Below, one piece after another: positions 29,852 through 37,138 of a stretch of 37,138 bases of DNA. Within the stretch, counting starts at the first letter, position 1; each line of letters opens with the position of its first letter. The notes below the pieces were generated by a model. It made no database searches. It was not told the origin of the DNA and saw only the letters and a list, made by a program, of their open reading frames with translations. The stretch comes from Alphaproteobacteria bacterium. Its GTDB lineage: Bacteria > Pseudomonadota > Alphaproteobacteria > Sphingomonadales > Sphingomonadaceae. The stretch is from assembly GCA_030431435.1 (NCBI GenBank), contig JAUIJI010000012.1:1-37138 (forward strand), written 5' to 3'. The translations under genes were made by a program, and so were the position numbers.

Positions 29852-30913
29852 CTACTCCGCCGCCTGCACCCCGCTCTCACCGTCACCAAACAGCCCCGGA
29901 CCGTCATCCTCGGCCTCTTCCTCGTTCGCGGCCTTGGCTTTCTGGCGCTTGTCGAAGCTGGACCACACGTCCTGCCAGTTGCCCTTGGTGGCGCCCTTGG
30001 AATATTCGGTGGCGCGGGTTTCGAAGAAGTTGGCGTGCTCCACGCCGTTGAGCAGCGGGGCGAGCCAGGGCAGCGGGTGGTCGTCGATCATGTAGATCGC
30101 CGGCAGGCCCAGCTGTGACAGTCGCCAGTCCGCGATATAGCGGATGTAGCGCTTGATTTCCTTCGCCGTCATGCCGGGCACGGGGCCCTGTTCGAAGGCG
30201 AGATCGATGAAGGCATCTTCCAGCCGCACCGTCTTCTGGCACATGTCCATGATGTCTTCCTTCACCGATTTGGTGAGGCAGTCCCGTTCCTTGGTGAAGG
30301 CGTGGTAGAGGCGGGTGATGCCTTCGCAGTGCAGGCTTTCATCGCGCACCGACCAGCTGACGATCTGGCCCATGCCCTTCATCTTGTTGAAGCGCGGGAA
30401 GTTCATCAGCATGGCGAAGCTGGCGAACAGCTGGAGGCCTTCGGTAAAGCCGCCGAACATGGCCAGCGTGCGGGCGATATCCTCGTCATTGTCGACGCCG
30501 AATTCCTGCAGGTAATCGTGCTTGGCCTTCATCTCCTCATATTCGAGGAACATGCCGTATTCGCTTTCCGGCATGCCGATGGTGTCGAGCAGGTGCGAGT
30601 ATGCCGCGATGTGGATCGTCTCCATGTTGGAGAAGGCGGCGAGCATCATCTTCACTTCGGTCGGCTTGAAAACGCGGCCGTATTTCTCGTGATAGCAATC
30701 CTGCACCTCGACATCCGCCTGGGTGAAGAAGCGGAAGATCTGGGTGAGCAGGTTGCGCTCATGATCGGTGAGGTTCTGCGCCCAGTCGCGGCAATCCTCG
30801 CCCAGAGGCACCTCTTCGGGCATCCAGTGGACCTGCTGCTGGCGCTTCCAGAACTCATAGGCCCAGGGATATTCAAAGGGCTTGTAGGTCTTACGGGCTT
30901 CCAGCAACGACAT
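29852..30913 (-). CDS. nrdB: Ribonucleoside-diphosphate reductase class Ia beta subunit
   Basis: MSLLEARKTYKPFEYPWAYEFWKRQQQVHWMPEEVPLGEDCRDW...ETIHIAAYSHLLDTIG. Confidence 0.95.
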   Translation of the reverse strand: MSLLEARKTYKPFEYPWAYEFWKRQQQVHWMPEEVPLGEDCRDWAQNLTDHERNLLTQIFRFFTQADVEVQDCYHEKYGRVFKPTEVKMMLAAFSNMETIHIAAYSHLLDTIGMPESEYGMFLEYEEMKAKHDYLQEFGVDNDEDIARTLAMFGGFTEGLQLFASFAMLMNFPRFNKMKGMGQIVSWSVRDESLHCEGITRLYHAFTKERDCLTKSVKEDIMDMCQKTVRLEDAFIDLAFEQGPVPGMTAKEIKRYIRYIADWRLSQLGLPAIYMIDDHPLPWLAPLLNGVEHANFFETRATEYSKGATKGNWQDVWSSFDKRQKAKAANEEEAEDDGPGLFGDGESGVQAAE

Positions 30914-31048
30914 ATGGTATCTCCGGCATGAATCGCGAGTTACCAACATAGGAAAACATGACGCTGATTCGAAGGCAAGGAGCCAAGTTTTTGCGGGGAT
31001 AAATCGTGCGACGAAGCGTGGCTGGCGTGAGTCGGGCGGAGTGGGGTG

Positions 31049-31372
31049 TCAGGCTACCCACGCAACCAGCAGGACTGAGCTGACGACGGCCGCCGCTACG
31101 ATCATACCGATCTTGGCCTCGCGCGGAACGATGGTGTCGGGCGGAGTGAGGTCAGAAGCAGGGCCGCGCTCTTCCGGAGCGGTGAACCAGCGCCAGATCC
31201 ACTCCGCCAGATAGAACAGCATCAGGATGGGTGAGAATGCTTCCCACCAGTCGATTTCGAACTGCGTCGTCAGCAGGAAAGAGACGATGACGGCGGCGGG
31301 CAGGGCGATCGCGCCGAGCCATTGTGTCTTATGATTGCCGGTGTTGGTCTTGCCGTCTTGCATGAGTCGCAA
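31049..31372 (-). CDS. Small membrane protein, hypothetical
   Basis: 107 aa with several hydrophobic segments. Confidence 0.6.
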   Translation of the reverse strand: MRLMQDGKTNTGNHKTQWLGAIALPAAVIVSFLLTTQFEIDWWEAFSPILMLFYLAEWIWRWFTAPEERGPASDLTPPDTIVPREAKIGMIVAAAVVSSVLLVAWVA

Positions 31373-31408
31373 AGACTGTGCGCAGTAGCGCTTGGCGTCA
31401 AGCGCGCT

Positions 31409-31723
31409 TCAGTCCGCGCTCCTGCCCACGCGGCGGGAGATTTCCAGCCCGATCAGCATCGGCGTGGACCACAGCCAGGTGAGCAGTGATGCCTCGCGCC
31501 AGCCGCCGTTCTCGGGCAGGTGCATGGAACAGGCATAGATCTCGAACAGATTGTCCGGCGTGCAGGTGGATGGCCAGATGGCGTCCCAGTACAGGTATAC
31601 GCCCAGCCCCACCCAGAACACCTGCGCGATATAGAGCGCAAGATAGCGGGTGACGCGCACCTCTCCATACCCGTGATGGGTGGGGAACCTGTTTGCACCG
31701 TGGCTGGACATGGCGCTGGTCAT
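31409..31723 (-). CDS. Small membrane protein, hypothetical
   Basis: 104 aa with predicted TM segments (LALYIAQVFWVGLGVYLYW). Confidence 0.6.
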   Translation of the reverse strand: MTSAMSSHGANRFPTHHGYGEVRVTRYLALYIAQVFWVGLGVYLYWDAIWPSTCTPDNLFEIYACSMHLPENGGWREASLLTWLWSTPMLIGLEISRRVGRSAD

Positions 31724-31794
31724 AACCGCGTCGTGGTTAACGAATTGCTATGCAACCATGCAGAATCGGGCGGATTTTTGCGCCTTGCCGGACA

Positions 31795-34626
31795 TCAGTT
31801 TTCCAGCATCACGAAGGGCGCCCAGATCGCCGGATGGGCAGCATCGGGAATGGCCTTGTCTGCCATCAGCGCAAGCTGCGCCTGCCGCAGCGCTTCGGCG
31901 CGCGATGTGCCGCTGGCGCTGCGTCGCACGGTCTCCACGCTGAGGAAGCTCGCCGCATCGTCGCGCACGCGCCAGTGGCTCAGCATCAGGCTGCGCGCGC
32001 CTGCCCGGGCGAAGGCGCGGGCGAGGCCGGAATAGCCCGGAGCGCCAGCCGCTGCGCCCGCCGATGTCTCACAAGCCGAGAGGATCACCCAATCGGCACC
32101 GAGCGAGAGCGCGGCAATCTCGCTCGCGGTCAAGAGGCCGTCGCTACCGCTCGCCGGATCGGGCGAGAGGAGCAGCGCAGGCTCGGCCAGCCCCGGCACC
32201 TCGCCGCCCGCCAGACCGTGCGTGGCAAAGGCGATCACCCCGAAACCGGGCAGGTCCTGCGCGGCGAGGTTGGGTTCGGTGGCCTGGTCTTCGGCAAGGA
32301 TCACCCTGCGCGCGGTGCCCATCGCGCTGGCGAGCGATTCCAGCTCTCCCTTCGCGCCGGGGAGCAGCGGCAAGTCCAGCCCGCCATCTCCGCCAATCCC
32401 GGCAGCAAGGCTGGATGGCGCGCCCACCCCGAGGAAGCCATTGTTGCTGGCAGAGCCGCGATGCGATGGCAGCTCGGACAGGTCCGCCAGCACCTCCACC
32501 GCATGGCTGCGCAACAACCATGGCGCATCATCCAGCGTCTCGCCAGCAGGCGCGGTCAGCAGCATGGCAGGTGACAGCCGCGCCAGATATCCGCTCGCCG
32601 GGAACAGCAAGTGCCGCTTGCGCGCCAGCAAGGGGCGCAGCCTTTCGGGGAACAGCACGTCATAGAGTTCGGCCGCCGCCGCACTGTCGAAATGGCCTGC
32701 CTGCCGCGCCGATGCGTGGAGCCGTGCGGCGAGCTGTTCCACCGCGAAACCGGGCATTTCGGTTTCGCCCCATTCCACCCCTTCGCGAGCGACCAGCAGG
32801 GTTACCGCGCGATCGCGCAGAGTCAGCGGCAGCACCAGCAACTCGTCCTTGCCCAGCGCCGCTTGCAGGGTGGCAAGGCTCGCCGGATCAGGCCGCGCCA
32901 TGGCGAGGTAACCGGGATAGTCACGCTCCAGCACGGCGCGTTCGGCAGCGATTGCGGCGCGCGCATCGGCAAGGTCCACCGTCCACTCGGCCATGTTGAC
33001 GCCGCCACCGCCAGCCTGTGCCGCCAGGATGGCCTGCTCGACCTCCGCCTCGCGCGCCTGCGCTTCTTCCAGCCGGTCAAGCACGTCGCCCAGCCCTTGC
33101 TCGCGCGCCAGCGTTCCGGCGCGGATCTGCGCGTTCGACAGGGTGAGTTCGGAGGTGAGCCGCAATTGCGCCACCCGCACCGCCGCCTGCATGTCCCCCG
33201 CCGCCAGCGCCACCTGCAGGTAATCACCCAAAGTCAGCGGCAGTGCCTGGCTAAGGTGGACCAGTTCGGACTGGCTGGCCGAGAGGTCGAACAGACCGCT
33301 CGCCAGGCTCTCTGCAGCCGGAGCGGCCAGCGCCATCGCTTCCTCATGGCGGCCCAGGTCAGACAGGATGCGCGCCTTCACCAGCCGGGCGGAAAGAATC
33401 TCGCTATGGCCTTCGGGCAGCCCCGCTTCGAGCAGCACCAGCCCGCTTTCGACCAGCGCCAACGCCTCGTCCGGCTCGCCGACGCGCGAGAGATGGTCGG
33501 CCAGTTGCACGCGCCCGCTGCCGATGTGGTGGTTGTCGGGAGAAAGATCTGCTTCCAGCCGCGCCACGCCGCTGCGCGCCACCGCAACCGCTTCATCGAT
33601 CCGCCCTTGCCGCGCGATCACCCGCGCAAGGTTCGTCTGCGAGATACCGGCAGTGTAGGATGTGGCCTTCGCCCCGATGCGGCCTGCCAGCCCCGATGCC
33701 GCATTCAGGATGGCTTCGGCTTCCTCCAGCCGCCCGAGCAGTTCCAGCGCGCGGCCGAGCATGGACAGCGCATCATAGACGTAAGGGTCATCATCCCCGC
33801 GCAGTTCCCGCTCCAGTTCGAGATGCCGCCGGATCAGCGGCAGCGCCTCGGCATAGCGGCCATGCTGCATCATCACCGCGTAGGAGGTGTTGAGCACATT
33901 GCCCATGCGCGGATGGTCGTCAGGCAAATGCGACAGGGCGTAGTCGCGCGCCTGCCTGATCGCTGCCAGCGTATCGGGCCGTTCAAGGTAGTATTTCACC
34001 GCACCGCAGGAACTGGCATCATTGACCACCATGGCGGGGTTCGCATCGGCCGCAGCCAAGCCAAGGTCGCGCGCGGTGCAGAAAGCCTCTTCCGCCGTGG
34101 CGAGATCATTGCGGGCAAAGGCGAGATAGCCGCGCGCATTGTGGGCAAGAGCGAGATCGCGCAGCGCCGCCTCGCCTGCCGCAGCGGATGTTTCCACCGC
34201 TCGGGCTGCCCATTGCTCCGCCTCGTCCAGTCGCTCCAGCTCGGTCAGCAGAAGCGAGCCATAACCCAGCAGTTCGCGCCATGCGCGGCTGTGCTGGCCG
34301 GATGGTTCGATCAGCGCGCGGGCCTGTTCAAGTTCGGCCCAGCCCTGCTCATGCTCGCGAGCATAATAATGCGCGATGGCCAGGCCCAGCAGCGTCTCGC
34401 CGCGCAGCGCGTCGGGCGTTGCGGGTTCGGCAAGGAGAGGTGCGGCAAATTGCTGCCATGTGGCGAGTTCATCGGCCGGCGCCGCGAGCCTGTCGCGCAG
34501 CCGCATCTCCTCGATCGTCGCGGATTGCGCGGCTGCAGCAACGGGCAGAAGGGCAGCCCCGGCCATCGCCAGCACTACTCCCGGTCGCGCGACCCTTCGC
34601 TTCCCCAAGCAAGCAGCCTTTCCCAT
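31795..34626 (-). CDS. Secreted TPR-CHAT domain protein (putative caspase-like protease)
   Basis: Signal peptide VVLAMAGAALLPVAAAAQ; TPR-like helical repeats; CHAT motifs IAFATHGLAGGEVPGLAEPALLLS (His) and WVILSACETSAGAAAGAPGYSGLARAFARAGARSLMLSHWRV (Cys). Confidence 0.93.
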   Translation of the reverse strand: MGKAACLGKRRVARPGVVLAMAGAALLPVAAAAQSATIEEMRLRDRLAAPADELATWQQFAAPLLAEPATPDALRGETLLGLAIAHYYAREHEQGWAELEQARALIEPSGQHSRAWRELLGYGSLLLTELERLDEAEQWAARAVETSAAAGEAALRDLALAHNARGYLAFARNDLATAEEAFCTARDLGLAAADANPAMVVNDASSCGAVKYYLERPDTLAAIRQARDYALSHLPDDHPRMGNVLNTSYAVMMQHGRYAEALPLIRRHLELERELRGDDDPYVYDALSMLGRALELLGRLEEAEAILNAASGLAGRIGAKATSYTAGISQTNLARVIARQGRIDEAVAVARSGVARLEADLSPDNHHIGSGRVQLADHLSRVGEPDEALALVESGLVLLEAGLPEGHSEILSARLVKARILSDLGRHEEAMALAAPAAESLASGLFDLSASQSELVHLSQALPLTLGDYLQVALAAGDMQAAVRVAQLRLTSELTLSNAQIRAGTLAREQGLGDVLDRLEEAQAREAEVEQAILAAQAGGGGVNMAEWTVDLADARAAIAAERAVLERDYPGYLAMARPDPASLATLQAALGKDELLVLPLTLRDRAVTLLVAREGVEWGETEMPGFAVEQLAARLHASARQAGHFDSAAAAELYDVLFPERLRPLLARKRHLLFPASGYLARLSPAMLLTAPAGETLDDAPWLLRSHAVEVLADLSELPSHRGSASNNGFLGVGAPSSLAAGIGGDGGLDLPLLPGAKGELESLASAMGTARRVILAEDQATEPNLAAQDLPGFGVIAFATHGLAGGEVPGLAEPALLLSPDPASGSDGLLTASEIAALSLGADWVILSACETSAGAAAGAPGYSGLARAFARAGARSLMLSHWRVRDDAASFLSVETVRRSASGTSRAEALRQAQLALMADKAIPDAAHPAIWAPFVMLEN

Positions 34627-34684
34627 TGGCGGGAAATGTGGCCGATTTATTCAATCGGCGCCAGCGTGGAATTGGCACCCTGGC

Positions 34685-34966
34685 TTAGTCGCCCTTGCGC
34701 GATTTCGATCCGAAGAAACTGCCGCCGCCCAGAACGGTGATGCCCAGGAAGAAGCCGAAGTCATACCAGCCGCCGGTATTGGGCACGGCATAGACCGCGA
34801 TGTCATCGCTGAAGAGCGAGCCGATCCACGCCCACGGGAAAATGAACCCGTGCCACAGGCCCCACCAGAAGCCGGGCACATCGCCGCCTGATGCGACGGT
34901 GGCGTCGATCTGCGATGCGCAGGCGGAGAGGAGGAGGGTTGCGGCGAATAGCGCATATACCCTCAC
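34685..34966 (-). CDS. Small putative lipoprotein
   Basis: Possible GTG start at 34966 inside the family B element; VRVYALFAATLLLSACASQ lipobox; HGFIFPWAWIGSLFSDDIAVYAVPNTGGWYDFGFFLGI. Confidence 0.7.
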   Translation of the reverse strand: MRVYALFAATLLLSACASQIDATVASGGDVPGFWWGLWHGFIFPWAWIGSLFSDDIAVYAVPNTGGWYDFGFFLGITVLGGGSFFGSKSRKGD

Positions 34967-35045
34967 CCTTTCGGCGCTGTGCGCCTCATTCCCTCTCCCA
35001 TCGGGAGAGGGAGGGGCCCGCCGCGTAGCGGTGGGAGGGTGAGGG
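34960..35045. repeat. Family B 86-bp cloverleaf palindrome, copy 1
   Basis: ccctcaccct...agggtgaggg termini enclosing GGCGC-tgt-GCGCC, TCCCTCTCCC-atc-GGGAGAGGGA and CCCGCCGC-gta-GCGGTGGG. Confidence 0.95.
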
Positions 35046-35060
35046 GATCTGTCCATGTCG

Positions 35061-35426
35061 CTACTCTCCATCACCAGCCCGCAAATGCAAAGCAATCGTC
35101 TGCAAGACGCCATCAGTGTTCGACAAAACCTCATTGTTCCAGAAGCGCAACACACGAAAACCCCGCTCTTCGAGGTAGCCCGTCCGGCGCGCATCCCCGC
35201 TTTCCTGCACGGCATGCTGGCCGCCATCCACCTCGACGATCAGCTTGTGCCGGAAGCTGAGAAAATCCGCAATGAACGGCCCGACCGGAGACTGCCTGCG
35301 AAACTTGGCGTGCGGAAATGCCTTGCGCAGTTCGCGCCAGAGCACCTGCTCCGCATCGGTGGCCACCTTACGCAAACGGCGGGCGCGATCGACCGCACCC
35401 GCCGGGGAATTTGCATAGGTTCTCAT
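35061..35426 (-). CDS. DUF559 endonuclease-domain protein (DUF559-B)
   Basis: RARRLRKVATDAEQVLWRELRKAFPHAKFRRQSPVGPFIADFLSFRHKLIVEVDGGQHA...VLRFWNNEVLSNTDGVLQTI. Confidence 0.92.
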   Translation of the reverse strand: MRTYANSPAGAVDRARRLRKVATDAEQVLWRELRKAFPHAKFRRQSPVGPFIADFLSFRHKLIVEVDGGQHAVQESGDARRTGYLEERGFRVLRFWNNEVLSNTDGVLQTIALHLRAGDGE

Positions 35427-35430
35427 TTGT

Positions 35431-35516
35431 CCCTCACCCTTTCGCGGCTTCGCCGCTCTTTCCCTCTCCCACCGGGAGAGGGAGGGGCCCGCCGCGAAGC
35501 GGTGGGAGGGTGAGGG
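35431..35516. repeat. Family B 86-bp cloverleaf palindrome, copy 2
   Basis: ccctcaccct...agggtgaggg termini enclosing GCGGC-ttc-GCCGC, TCCCTCTCCC-acc-GGGAGAGGGA and CCCGCCGC-gaa-GCGGTGGG. Confidence 0.95.
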
Positions 35517-37138
35517 TTACTGACAGGCCAGGCACTCGTCGTAATCGGTCGTCGGCAGTTCGTATTTCGCCGGTTCGCCGGTGTTGTCTGCCTCCACGCC
35601 GCCGGCAAAGCCTGCGCGCTGCACGGACTTGGACCGCAGGTAGTAGAGCGACTTGATGCCCTTTTCCCATGCCTGGAAGTGCAGCATCATCAGGTCCCAC
35701 TTGTCGACATCAGCCGGGATGAACAGGTTCAGCGACTGGGCCTGGTCGATGAAGGGCGCGCGGTCTGCGGCGAATTCGAGCAGCCAGCGCTGGTCGATCT
35801 CGAAGCTGGTCTTGAACGCGGCCTTTTCCTCGTCAGTCAGGAAGTCGAGATGCTGGACCGAGCCGCCCTTCTCGAGGATCGAGTTCCACACATTGGTGGA
35901 ATTCTTGCTCTTCTTGTCGAGGATCTTTTCAAGGTACGGGTTCTTCACAACGAAGCTGCCCGACAGCGTCTTGTGGGTGTAGATATTCGCCGGGATCGGC
36001 TCGATACATGCCGACGTGCCGCCGCAGATGATGCTGATCGACGCAGTCGGCGCGATCGCCATCTTGCAGCTGAAGCGTTCCATCGCGCCCATTTCTTCCG
36101 CATCGGGGCAGGGGCCGCGCTCCTTGGCGAGCATCATCGATGCCTCATTCGCCTTGGCGTTGATATGCTTGAACATCTTCAAATTCCACACCTTCGCCAT
36201 CGGGCTTTCGAAGCCGATGCCCTTGGACTGGAGGAAGGAGTGGAAGCCCATCACGCCCATGCCGACCGAACGTTCGCGGCTGGCGGAATATTTGGCGCGG
36301 GCCATCTCGTCCGGCGCGCGGTCGATATAGTCCTGCAGCACGTTGTCGAGGAAGCGCATGACGTCCTCGATGAACTGCTTGTCGGTGTTCCACTCGTCCC
36401 ACTTTTCAAGGTTCAATGAGGACAGGCAGCACACCGCCGTGCGATCATTGCCGAGGTGGTCGATGCCGGTCGGCAGGGTGATTTCCGAACACAGGTTGGA
36501 GGTGGAGACCTTGAGGCCCAGGTCGCGGTGATGCTTGGGCATCATGCGGTTCACCGTGTCTGAGAACACGATATAGGGTTCGCCCGTGGCAAGGCGCGTT
36601 TCCACCAGCTTCTGGAACAGGCTGCGGGCGTTGACCTTGCCGCGCACCGAACCGTCCTTGGGGCTCTTGAGCTCGAAATCCTCGCCCGCACGCACCGCTT
36701 CCATGAACTCGTCGGTCAGCAGCACGCCGTGGTGCAGGTTGAGCGCCTTGCGGTTGAAGTCGCCGGAAGGCTTGCGGATTTCGAGGAACTCCTCGATTTC
36801 CGGGTGGTGGATGTCGATATAGCAGGCAGCCGAGCCACGGCGCAGCGAGCCTTGCGAGATCGCCAGCGTCAGGCTGTCCATCACCCGCACGAAGGGGATG
36901 ATGCCACTGGTCTTGCCGTTGAGGCCCACCGGCTCGCCAATGCCGCGCACATTGCCCCAGTAGGTGCCGATGCCGCCGCCCTTGGAGGCGAGCCAGACAT
37001 TCTCGTTCCACGTGCCGACAATGCCGTCGAGGCTGTCTGACACGGAGTTCAGGTAGCAGGAAATCGGCAGGCCGCGACCGGTGCCGCCGTTCGACAGAAC
37101 GGGGGTGGCGGGCATGAACCACAGGTTGGAAATATAGT
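35517..37138 (-). CDS. nrdA: Ribonucleoside-diphosphate reductase class Ia alpha subunit, N-terminus outside window
   Basis: Open through the window end; FMPATPVLSNGGTGRGLPISCYLNSVSDS, SLNLEKW, C-terminal ECLACQ. Confidence 0.95.
   Translation of the reverse strand, partial: YISNLWFMPATPVLSNGGTGRGLPISCYLNSVSDSLDGIVGTWNENVWLASKGGGIGTYWGNVRGIGEPVGLNGKTSGIIPFVRVMDSLTLAISQGSLRRGSAACYIDIHHPEIEEFLEIRKPSGDFNRKALNLHHGVLLTDEFMEAVRAGEDFELKSPKDGSVRGKVNARSLFQKLVETRLATGEPYIVFSDTVNRMMPKHHRDLGLKVSTSNLCSEITLPTGIDHLGNDRTAVCCLSSLNLEKWDEWNTDKQFIEDVMRFLDNVLQDYIDRAPDEMARAKYSASRERSVGMGVMGFHSFLQSKGIGFESPMAKVWNLKMFKHINAKANEASMMLAKERGPCPDAEEMGAMERFSCKMAIAPTASISIICGGTSACIEPIPANIYTHKTLSGSFVVKNPYLEKILDKKSKNSTNVWNSILEKGGSVQHLDFLTDEEKAAFKTSFEIDQRWLLEFAADRAPFIDQAQSLNLFIPADVDKWDLMMLHFQAWEKGIKSLYYLRSKSVQRAGFAGGVEADNTGEPAKYELPTTDYDECLACQ

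Noticed and set aside
31795-34626. Type III-E CRISPR (Craspase) TPR-CHAT component
   Set aside because: Protein has a secretion signal, and no gRAMP/Cas7-11 gene or CRISPR array is present.
32611-34740. 709-aa plus-strand ORF opposite the TPR-CHAT gene
   Set aside because: Shadow ORF in high-GC DNA; composition rich in His/Arg/Gln with no recognisable domain, while the minus strand encodes a clear CHAT protein.

Overview
High-GC alphaproteobacterial chromosome segment; gene content and synteny suggest Sphingomonadales/Erythrobacteraceae (inference, no search run). Most of it is housekeeping: LigM-like demethylase (partial), carotenoid-cleavage/lignostilbene-type dioxygenase, lysC, ubiG, GDPD, ruvC, yebC, gapR-like DUF2312, pyk, tRNA-Gly(GCC), argB, ppk2, carbonic anhydrase, nhaA, nrdB and partial nrdA. 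The accessory part is about 26.9-35.5 kb. The most interesting signal there is two divergent DUF559 (PD-(D/E)XK/Vsr-like) endonuclease genes, each packed between copies of a different structured palindromic repeat. The copies flanking the second DUF559 gene are two 86-bp direct repeats. Each folds on paper into a closed three-hairpin cloverleaf, and they differ only in loops/linker or by compensatory stem changes. The end of one element also supplies the apparent Shine-Dalgarno of the DUF559 gene. This is a candidate 'structured palindrome + DUF559 nuclease' mobile unit, analogous in logic to REP/RAYT. Other notable items: a 13-unit decamer array and a 32-bp repeat next to an AT-richer ORC/Cdc6-like AAA+ ATPase, a secreted TPR-CHAT putative protease lying between nrdA and nrdB, and a chromosomal AAC(3)-I-like acetyltransferase. 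All calls are from reading the sequence; no database searches were possible.
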